From JARDZI01 sp041639705 (lineage in GTDB: Bacteria; Bacillota; Clostridia; Clostridiales; Caloramatoraceae), in the NCBI GenBank assembly GCA_041639705.1, contig JBEQBT010000103.1, forward strand, positions 1 through 10,885: 10,885 nt of DNA. Direction: 5' to 3'. The first letter of the stretch is position 1. Each line of letters begins with the position of its first letter. Positions 1-5,055 of this stretch are shown here, in pieces. The position numbers were made by a program, and so were the translations under genes. The notes beneath the pieces were generated by a model. That model was not told where the DNA came from. It saw nothing but the letters and a program-made list of their open reading frames with translations, and did not search any database.

Positions 1-139
1 GAAGATGAGTCAATGGTATTTTATCTTTAATATCTCTTGTTACAAACGGATGCTTCAATGATTCAAAAGTTGTATATCTCGATATTGGATTTATTTGACA
101 TAAATTCATAAATAAATTTTTTCCTAAACTAAAAGAAAA
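1..139 (-). pseudogene. C-terminal fragment of a Ser/Thr protein kinase-like domain, running off the window
   Basis: On the minus strand a frame is open from just after an in-frame TAA (140-142) to the window edge. It reads like the end of a protein kinase domain: NPISRYTTFESLKHPFV resembles kinase subdomain XI, with the conserved Arg and the 'eaLkHPf' helix. The rest of the kinase (ATP-binding lobe, HRD and DFG motifs) should lie upstream, towards higher coordinates, but a stop codon and then another gene occupy that space. The first ATG in frame is at 109-107 and has no good Shine-Dalgarno. I therefore infer a truncated kinase remnant. A small real gene that only resembles a kinase tail is also possible, and whatever follows lies outside the window. 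The family call rests on about 20 residues. Confidence 0.4.
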
Positions 140-254
140 TTATTTCTTACTCTGTAAAATTTTTATTGAATTATATATAGGTTTTTGTAAGGTATAGAAC
201 ATGGGAAATTAAGCAACCTATTAAAAGAATATATTTTAATGGGGAGGGAATAAA

Positions 255-662
255 ATGTTAGGTATACCTAATTACGGTCCTGCATTGTTAAAGCACAATG
301 AACTTATTATTGAAGCAAATTCATATTGCTATTTTAAAAATAAAGACACAGATGAACTCAATGTGGCAGATACAGCAACTGGTCCATATATTATTGCATA
401 CACAGATCAGAAACTTGGAGAAAAGGTATATAACAAGATATTTATTAATGAATATGATATTCAACATGTTGATAATGTTGATATGCTAGGTTTCTATAAC
501 AGTGTAAAGGAAAAGGGTAATGGATGGGAGGAAGTATCTGGAATCGTTTTGAATCTCCCAATTGATTTTATAACTGGAGAGGATAATTTGATTTTTGAAG
601 GAGAGCTGCCACTTCATTTGTTTGCAGGTGAGGAACTAACAGGTAACAGTCTTTTGAACTAA
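255..662 (+). CDS. Hypothetical protein, 135 aa, no family recognised
   Basis: The ATG at 255 is preceded by a very strong Shine-Dalgarno (GGGGAGGG, 241-248) with 6-nt spacing, so this start is well supported. The 135-residue product is acidic and rich in Asn, Asp, Glu and aromatic residues. It has no signal peptide, no long hydrophobic segment and only one cysteine, so it is probably a soluble cytoplasmic protein. The middle (about residues 40-75) and the C-terminal part (about 90-130, alternating hydrophobic and acidic) look like beta-rich segments. I do not recognise a family or catalytic motif. It stands alone: a kinase-like fragment lies upstream on the other strand, and an inverted repeat follows 49 nt after the stop. 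Codon use looks like that of its neighbours. The gene is real by its ribosome binding site and length; its function is unknown. Confidence 0.75.
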   Translation: MLGIPNYGPALLKHNELIIEANSYCYFKNKDTDELNVADTATGPYIIAYTDQKLGEKVYNKIFINEYDIQHVDNVDMLGFYNSVKEKGNGWEEVSGIVLNLPIDFITGEDNLIFEGELPLHLFAGEELTGNSLLN

Positions 663-710
663 TAAGCTATACTTGCTTTGCAGATAAACTTATAGCTTCT
701 ATAGAACATA

Positions 711-751
711 ACAAATCAAGATTCAACTTTTTTGGTTGAATCTTGATTTGT
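711..751 (+). terminator. 17-bp perfect inverted repeat, probable terminator of the 135-aa gene
   Basis: The arms 711-727 and 735-751 (ACAAATCAAGATTCAAC and its exact reverse complement) enclose a 7-nt T-rich loop. The position after the stop at 662 suits transcription termination. The downstream strand reads TCCTTAATAT rather than a clean T-run, so a classical intrinsic terminator is not certain. A weaker 8-bp pair (664-671 with 691-698) precedes it. Confidence 0.55.
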
Positions 752-889
752 CCTTAATATGTAAAAGTATAGTATAATAGATTATAAAGTAAATGTGATT
801 GCTATGCTCTCTAAAGCTTATGGACGAAGAGGACAAGTTTAAAAGGTACTAGGAAGGGTAAGGCGGCTGTCACCATTGGGATAAAAATA
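752..889. other. Non-coding stretch before the speD promoter
   Basis: There is no convincing gene between the inverted repeat and the speD promoter. A TATAAT hexamer at 773-778 could be a -10 element, but its best -35 (TTGTCC, 748-753) is 19 bp away. From about 801 to 885 the base composition changes to a G-rich, less AT-rich run (for example AGGAAGGGTAAGGCGG), unlike the surrounding spacer. That would fit a short RNA or a degraded gene. Two tiny frames (804-842, 12 codons; 820-852, 10 codons) lack ribosome binding sites. I could not match the segment to a riboswitch class. Confidence 0.35.
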
Positions 890-917
890 TTGACAATAAC
901 TGATAAAGTAATATAAT
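890..917 (+). promoter_or_regulatory. Near-consensus sigma-A promoter of speD
   Basis: TTGACA at 890-895 and TATAAT at 912-917 are separated by 16 bp. Transcription would start near 924, giving a leader of about 30 nt before the TTG start of speD. Both hexamers are exact consensus, so strong basal expression is expected. Confidence 0.75.
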
Positions 918-953
918 TTTTTATTAGATACCTATAAGAAATGGGGAATTAAA

Positions 954-1772
954 TTGGATAAAATAATCGATAATAAATTAAAATTATACGGTTTCAATAA
1001 CTTAACAAAATCATTGAGTTTCAACATTTATGATATATGTTATACAAATTCTGAGGAGGATAGAAAAAAATATATTGAGTACATTGATGAACAATATAAT
1101 TCAGAGAGATTAACTAATATTTTATCCAATGTTACAGAAATGATTGGCGCTAATGTTTTAAATATAGCAAAGCAGGACTATGATCCAATGGGAGCTAGTG
1201 TAACGCTTCTGATTTCTGAGGAAGAAGTACCATTATACGTACTTGATCCATCCTGTAACAGAGGAATTTTAACTCCAATTCGTGAAAATATAGTTGGCCA
1301 TCTTGATAAAAGCCATGTTACAGTGCATACCTATCCTGAAAGTCATCCTCAAAATGCTATAAGTACATTTAGGGTAGATATTGATGTTTCCACCTGCGGG
1401 ACAGTTTCTCCTCTAAAAGCATTGAATTATTTAATTGACAGCTTTGATTCGGATATAATTACTATTGACTACAGAGTTAGAGGCTTTACAAGGGATATGG
1501 ATGGACAAAAGCATTTTATGGATCATGATATAAATTCTATACAAAACTTCATTGCAGAGAGTACACTTGCAAGATATAACCTTATTGATATGAATATTTA
1601 TCAATCAAATATTTTCCATACAAAAATGAAAATAAATGATTTGATACTTAATAATTATCTTTTTGAAATTCAAGAAGAAGATTTAAATAAGAATGAAAAA
1701 GCAGAAATAATCAAAAAGCTTAATGAAGAAATGACAGAAATATTTTATGGAATAAATGTACCAAATGTATAA
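954..1772 (+). CDS. speD: S-adenosylmethionine decarboxylase proenzyme (E. coli type)
   Basis: Decarboxylates S-adenosylmethionine to give the aminopropyl donor for spermidine synthesis; the enzyme is cytosolic. The 272-aa sequence matches the long, E. coli-type SpeD family (about 264 aa) almost end to end: LYGFNNLTKSLSF near the N-terminus, IGANVLNIAKQDYDPMGASV, HLDKSHVTVHTYPESHP, STCGTVSPLKALNYL and IDYRVRGFTRD. The proenzyme should cleave itself between Lys119 and Ser120 (DK/SH), with Ser120 becoming the pyruvoyl group; Cys148 in STCG corresponds to the conserved active-site Cys. Start: TTG at 954, chosen because GGGGA at 943-947 lies 6 nt upstream and the N-terminus then aligns with the family, only slightly longer. 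A near-consensus promoter precedes it. No speE (spermidine synthase) is visible in the window, so the partner enzyme must be elsewhere. A DUF4250 gene follows 51 nt later, probably on the same transcript. Confidence 0.96.
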   Translation: MDKIIDNKLKLYGFNNLTKSLSFNIYDICYTNSEEDRKKYIEYIDEQYNSERLTNILSNVTEMIGANVLNIAKQDYDPMGASVTLLISEEEVPLYVLDPSCNRGILTPIRENIVGHLDKSHVTVHTYPESHPQNAISTFRVDIDVSTCGTVSPLKALNYLIDSFDSDIITIDYRVRGFTRDMDGQKHFMDHDINSIQNFIAESTLARYNLIDMNIYQSNIFHTKMKINDLILNNYLFEIQEEDLNKNEKAEIIKKLNEEMTEIFYGINVPNV

Positions 1773-1823
1773 ATTTTTTAGGCTAACTGATGCTGAAATA
1801 GTTTATATAAATGAGGTAAATAT

Positions 1824-2024
1824 ATGGATAATGAGAAATTATCAAATATGGAACCACATATTTTGTTAAGTTGGATTAATACTAAGCTTAGAGATGAATT
1901 TGAAAGTCTTGAGAAACTATGTGAGGATTATAGATTAAAGTGTGAAGCTGTTGAAGATAGTCTAAAAACAATTGGATACTGCTATAATAAAGAAATAAAT
2001 CAGTTTAAGATGCTTTGCAATTAG
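1824..2024 (+). CDS. DUF4250 domain-containing small protein
   Basis: A 66-aa protein that looks like the DUF4250 family of small Firmicute proteins: PHILLSWINTKLRDEFESLEKLC near the N-terminus, then a helical stretch, and a C-terminal IGYCYNKEINQFK. The pattern 'P.ILLS..N.KLRD....L..LC' followed by 'L..I.Y.Y....NQF' is what I recall as the family hallmark. No function is established for the family as far as I know. The size and helical character, with two spaced helices after the first motif, would suit a small DNA- or protein-binding module, but that is a guess. The start is supported by GAGGT at 1813-1817, 6 nt before the ATG. It lies 51 nt after speD with no terminator between and a terminator right after it, so co-transcription with speD is likely. 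Confidence 0.85.
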   Translation: MDNEKLSNMEPHILLSWINTKLRDEFESLEKLCEDYRLKCEAVEDSLKTIGYCYNKEINQFKMLCN

Positions 2025-2034
2025 TGAGTTAAAA

Positions 2035-2070
2035 GGAAGAGTCTGTGAAAAAGGCTCTTTTTCTATTTTT
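2035..2070 (+). terminator. Intrinsic terminator of the speD-DUF4250 unit
   Basis: AGAGTC (2038-2043) pairs with GGCTCT (2053-2058), with one T-G pair. Further A-T and G-T pairs extend the stem outwards, the loop is about 9 nt, and a T-rich tract (CTTTTTCTATTTTT) follows. This is a typical rho-independent terminator just after the stop at 2024. Confidence 0.8.
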
Positions 2071-2090
2071 TATTTTTTTGGCAATCTAAG

Positions 2091-2119
2091 CTGTAAAAAA
2101 ATTTTAGAAGTGTTATAAT
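2091..2119 (+). promoter_or_regulatory. Extended -10 promoter of the MFS gene
   Basis: TATAAT at 2114-2119 is preceded by TG one base upstream (TGTTATAAT), the extended -10 form. The sequence 17 bp upstream (CTGTAA, 2091-2096) is only a weak -35. Transcription would start near 2126, about 40 nt before the gene. Confidence 0.6.
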
Positions 2120-2165
2120 CAATTAATATATTAACATAATTAATGATTAATGCAGAGAGGTAATG

Positions 2166-3329
2166 ATGAAAATTAATGGTTTAAAGATTAAATTAAATAT
2201 TTTATACTTTATAGTGTTTGGTGCACTTGCAAGCTTTTCTTCTTTTATGACTCCATATTTTCTTGATAGAGGTCTTTCCTTTTCACAAATTGGTATTTTG
2301 TTTGCAATATATTCACTTGTAGGAGTCTTAGCACAACCTTTTTGGGGGTTTATTACGGATAAATATGCAAGTAAAAAGGCAATATTGATTATAACAATGA
2401 CTATAAGCGGAATACTTTCATTTGGATTTATTATTTCAAAGGACTTTTATTCGATTTTAATAGCTATAATTGCGTTTATGTTCTTTACAAGCTCTATAAT
2501 TTCCATAATTGATGCTAATACTTATGATTTAATAGATGTTCATAAGGATATAAAGTATGGAAGAATCAGACTTATGGGTTCAATAGGATATGCTTTAATT
2601 TCATTAGTATTAGGTGTTATAATCAGATTAACAAGTATTAATGTTCCATTCTTGGCTTATTTTATTTTTACAGTAGTTGGTTTAATTTTACTTAATACTA
2701 TTAATGAAAAGAGTAGAAGAACAGGAAGCTCTATTAATATAAGTGATATAGTAAGGATTATTAAAAATAAACGTTTTATTCTTATTAGTGTTTCTGCATT
2801 AATAGCCAGTGCAGCATATAATTCAAATGGAAACTATATAGCAGTGCTGATTGAAAAAACAGGTGGAGATGTTGCAAACCTTGGAATGCTATGGTTTATT
2901 GTAGCAATGAGTGAATTACCGTTTTTCTTCTTTGAAAGCAAGGTAGTAAAAAAATATGGAATTTTAAATATTTATATTATAGGAATGATATTTTATATCA
3001 TAAGATTTTATATAGACTCCTTGTCCACAAGCTATCAGGCAGTTTTAGCAATTCAGCTGCTCCAGGGAATAAGCTTTCCCCTATACCTGACAGCCACATT
3101 ACAGTATGTAATCAAAATAGTACCACCTGAGACTCGAACCACGGCTCTGACTACATTTGCAGCAATAACTGGTGGAATTGGTGGCTTTATTGGAAACATT
3201 GGGGGAGGGTTTCTTCTACAAATAATAAGTGTATTTCAACTTTACAAAATCTTTGCTGCCCTATGTTTCATAGCATTATTAATTGGATTAATATTAAAAA
3301 AAGTAGATAGAAAAGGCTCCTTAGCATAG
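2166..3329 (+). CDS. Major facilitator superfamily transporter
   Basis: A 387-aa integral membrane protein with about 12 hydrophobic helices, the usual length and layout for the superfamily. The loop after the second helix, GFITDKYASKKA, is the MFS motif A (G-x3-D-K/R...), and a Q-P pair just before it (LAQPFWGF) recalls the LacY/nucleoside-symporter-like group (MFS_1_like). It probably moves a small solute across the cytoplasmic membrane by proton coupling; the substrate cannot be read from the sequence. Two adjacent ATG codons exist (2163 and 2166). The second is preferred because AGAGG ends at 2160, 5 nt before it, but only 2 nt before the first. The gene has its own extended -10 promoter and converges on the next gene; its last codons form the left arm of a shared terminator. 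It is not obviously tied to its neighbours. Confidence 0.88.
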   Translation: MKINGLKIKLNILYFIVFGALASFSSFMTPYFLDRGLSFSQIGILFAIYSLVGVLAQPFWGFITDKYASKKAILIITMTISGILSFGFIISKDFYSILIAIIAFMFFTSSIISIIDANTYDLIDVHKDIKYGRIRLMGSIGYALISLVLGVIIRLTSINVPFLAYFIFTVVGLILLNTINEKSRRTGSSINISDIVRIIKNKRFILISVSALIASAAYNSNGNYIAVLIEKTGGDVANLGMLWFIVAMSELPFFFFESKVVKKYGILNIYIIGMIFYIIRFYIDSLSTSYQAVLAIQLLQGISFPLYLTATLQYVIKIVPPETRTTALTTFAAITGGIGGFIGNIGGGFLLQIISVFQLYKIFAALCFIALLIGLILKKVDRKGSLA

Positions 3330-3351
3330 TCTAGGGAGCTTTTCTATCTAC
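3303..3351. terminator. Shared bidirectional terminator spanning both stop codons
   Basis: The arms 3303-3324 and 3331-3351 are complementary along their whole length (GTAGATAGAAAA...CTTAG with CTAGG...TTTTCTATCTAC), with one bulged G and one G-T pair; the loop is 3325-3330. The AAAA and TTTT runs inside the arms give a U-tract in both directions. The repeat contains the TAG stop of the MFS gene (3327-3329) and the TAG stop of the minus-strand gene (3350-3348). Confidence 0.85.
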
Positions 3352-4166
3352 AAGCTATAATAGGTTTCTTTCAATAAAAGTGCATCTCTCTCTAGTATTG
3401 GACTTTCACAAACTATACAGCCCTTTGCACCAAAATCCTTCAGCGCTTGAAGACATGCTTCATAATTAAAATCACTTTCCTCAAATGGAAGGTGATTTTT
3501 TTCACCCTTTAACCCATAGTTGATTCCTGAAAGGTGAATATGAATATCCTCAATACCTTCTCTTCCAAGACCATCCTCAACTATTTTTAATAGCTTGGCA
3601 AAGTCATCATAATTTTTTAGAATTCCATTACCCCTTGCATGTATGTGTGAAAAATCTATACATACATTGCAGGTAGGTATTTCCTTTGAAAGTGACACAA
3701 GCTCCTCAAGAGTTCCGAATTGAGTTGCTTTCCCAGTGGTTTCAAGCCTGTATTGAACGCCTATGTCAGGAAGCTTCATTAGATTTTCTTTGATTGTGTC
3801 ATATGTCTCTTCAGGAGAATCATCCAGGTAGTAACCAGCATGGAAAACAAGGCTTCTTCCCCCAACCATTTTTAGAGCATTTGCACCTTTTAATATTCTT
3901 TCCATTGATTGATCCTGTTTTTCATAATCATCTGCATTAAGATTTATAAAATATGAGCCATGGGCTGATAGATAAAGATTGGTTGCATCCTTTTCTCTAA
4001 GTATTTCACCTTTATTTCTATCTGTAACATTAACTGACCTAACAAATGGAAGCTCCATAGAATCAAGTCCTATGGATTTTAAGTATGTTATTCCTGATTT
4101 ATAAGTGAATTTCTGTTTTTCATCTCCAATCGGAAGACCAGATATTCCAAATAATAATTTGTCCAT
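3348..4166 (-). CDS. Endonuclease IV-like TIM-barrel protein (AP endonuclease family 2)
   Basis: A 272-aa protein of the xylose isomerase-like TIM-barrel/AP endonuclease 2 family. Endonuclease IV proteins cut DNA 5' of abasic sites in base excision repair using three Zn ions. Metal-ligand positions visible in family order: His69 (SAHGSY), His109 (VFHAGYY), Glu142 (LETTGK), Asp171 and His174 (IDFSHIHAR), His209/His211 (IHIHLSG), His225 (KNHLP) and Glu254 (CESP). In bacterial Nfo the penultimate site reads D-x-H (DRH); here it is K-N-H, so one usual Asp ligand is missing. Nfo also usually has LENTAG where this has LETTGK. This fits the archaeal/clostridial Nfo-like branch better than classical Nfo, so I give no symbol. 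Start: ATG at 4166 with AGGAG 9-10 nt upstream. The length is slightly below the usual 280 aa. DNA repair is likely but not proven. Confidence 0.82.
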   Translation of the reverse strand: MDKLLFGISGLPIGDEKQKFTYKSGITYLKSIGLDSMELPFVRSVNVTDRNKGEILREKDATNLYLSAHGSYFINLNADDYEKQDQSMERILKGANALKMVGGRSLVFHAGYYLDDSPEETYDTIKENLMKLPDIGVQYRLETTGKATQFGTLEELVSLSKEIPTCNVCIDFSHIHARGNGILKNYDDFAKLLKIVEDGLGREGIEDIHIHLSGINYGLKGEKNHLPFEESDFNYEACLQALKDFGAKGCIVCESPILERDALLLKETYYSL

Positions 4167-4206
4167 AAAAGTATAGCTCCTTTGCTGAAATAAAATGTAT
4201 ATAGGT

Positions 4207-4215
4207 ATTATAACA
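4207..4215 (-). promoter_or_regulatory. Extended -10 promoter of the endonuclease IV-like gene
   Basis: On the minus strand TGTTATAAT (4215 down to 4207) is an extended -10, the same nonamer as before the MFS gene. No good -35 is present. It lies between this gene and the membrane-protein gene upstream, whose stop is at 4234, so the two need not share a transcript. Confidence 0.55.
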
Positions 4216-4233
4216 TAATGCTTTAAATGAAGT

Positions 4234-4872
4234 TTACATATTATTATTTTTCTTGAACTTTTTATAAAGAAAATATGAATAGGTTATCAATATTATAGTG
4301 CTTAATATTAAAGGAACAATTAAAAGAAAGTAAAAGTATTCAGGAAGCTTGAAGCCTAACATCATGAAAACTCCACATCCATAAAGTAAATTTGATGCTG
4401 GCATATTTAACTTGCTCCTGATTTCATCATTGGACAGGATCCATTTTAGTTTTTCATTTGATAACTTGCTCAATTCTATATATCTGATTGCATAACCGGC
4501 ATAAAAATATGCAATAGAAGTTGGAAGGGATAAAATAGAATAAATGCTTATAGAAAAGTTGAGTACATTTAAAATATTGTATATATGAATAGAACCCAAT
4601 ATTAATATTAAATAAATTTGCATAAATTCAATAAAGTTCCTGTACCTTTGAGATTTTTTTACTAAGGTTTTTTCAAAGGGGATGCTCATGCTGTACAGCA
4701 TAGCTGCAATTAGGGGCATTAAAAACAATAATTCATACTTTGAGCCATATCTATCTGCAACTCCATCAAAACCCCAACCCATTGGGGGCTTTGATTGTAT
4801 AAATGGAGAAATAAATAAGGACGTTATAAACAACAATGCTAAAAGACTTAGCTGAAATTTCCTTTTTTTCAT
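4234..4872 (-). CDS. DUF1648/SdpI-like integral membrane protein
   Basis: A 212-aa membrane protein with about six hydrophobic segments (residues about 7-27, 48-66, 82-105, 108-130, 160-175 and 180-203) and a basic C-terminal tail. After the first helix comes PPMGWGFDGVADRYGSKYELLFLMP, which resembles the DUF1648 signature (H/G-W...G..DRYGSK..L...P). Near the C-terminus GYAIR and WILSNDEIRSKLNMPAS resemble the SdpI segment (GIR.PWTL.s.e.W.k.h). B. subtilis SdpI, an immunity protein and signal receptor for the SdpC toxin, has 207 aa and the same layout. The C-terminal match is weak, so immunity function here is inference; no toxin or SdpR-type regulator gene lies beside it. Start: ATG at 4872 with a GGGGGTG Shine-Dalgarno about 7 nt upstream. 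It has its own promoter. Confidence 0.7.
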   Translation of the reverse strand: MKKRKFQLSLLALLFITSLFISPFIQSKPPMGWGFDGVADRYGSKYELLFLMPLIAAMLYSMSIPFEKTLVKKSQRYRNFIEFMQIYLILILGSIHIYNILNVLNFSISIYSILSLPTSIAYFYAGYAIRYIELSKLSNEKLKWILSNDEIRSKLNMPASNLLYGCGVFMMLGFKLPEYFYFLLIVPLILSTIILITYSYFLYKKFKKNNNM

Positions 4873-4896
4873 ATTACTTCACCCCCTATAAAATAA

Positions 4897-4924
4897 ATTT
4901 TACTATATACTTGGGATTTATCAA
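4897..4924 (-). promoter_or_regulatory. Promoter of the SdpI-like gene
   Basis: On the minus strand TTGATA (4924-4919) and TAAAAT (4902-4897) are 16 bp apart, five of six consensus bases each. Transcription would begin close to 4890, only about 18 nt before the ATG, just leaving room for the Shine-Dalgarno. Confidence 0.55.
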
Positions 4925-4998
4925 CTATAATATGTGTATGTTAGGCTATGTTTTAAGGAAATACTATAAATTGATACCTTCCAATACAAAACTATTCA

Positions 4999-5040
4999 AA
5001 AATAAATTAAAAGAGTCTGGGATTTGGTAATCCCAGACTC
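4999..5040 (-). terminator. Strong intrinsic terminator of adhE
   Basis: A perfect 12-bp stem (GAGTCTGGGATT at 5013-5024 with its complement at 5029-5040) has a 4-nt loop. On the minus strand it is followed by TTTTAATTTATTTTT. It lies 16 nt after the adhE stop. Confidence 0.92.
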
Positions 5041-5055
5041 CTTAGGTGAGAAAAA

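Noticed and set aside
298..489. 63-codon frame inside the 135-aa gene
   Set aside because: It is in another frame of a gene with a far better ribosome binding site.
804..852. Two tiny frames upstream of speD as possible leader peptides
   Set aside because: Neither has a Shine-Dalgarno, and both end before the speD promoter, so they would not be on its main transcript.
841..890. Similarity to ykkC-type riboswitches (GGGATAAAA) or a T-box
   Set aside because: Only one short string matches; the other conserved blocks and helices of these classes are not seen.
4836..5030. Plus-strand open frame of 64 codons
   Set aside because: It overlaps the start of the SdpI-like gene, its promoter and the adhE terminator, has no Shine-Dalgarno and shows no recognisable protein pattern.
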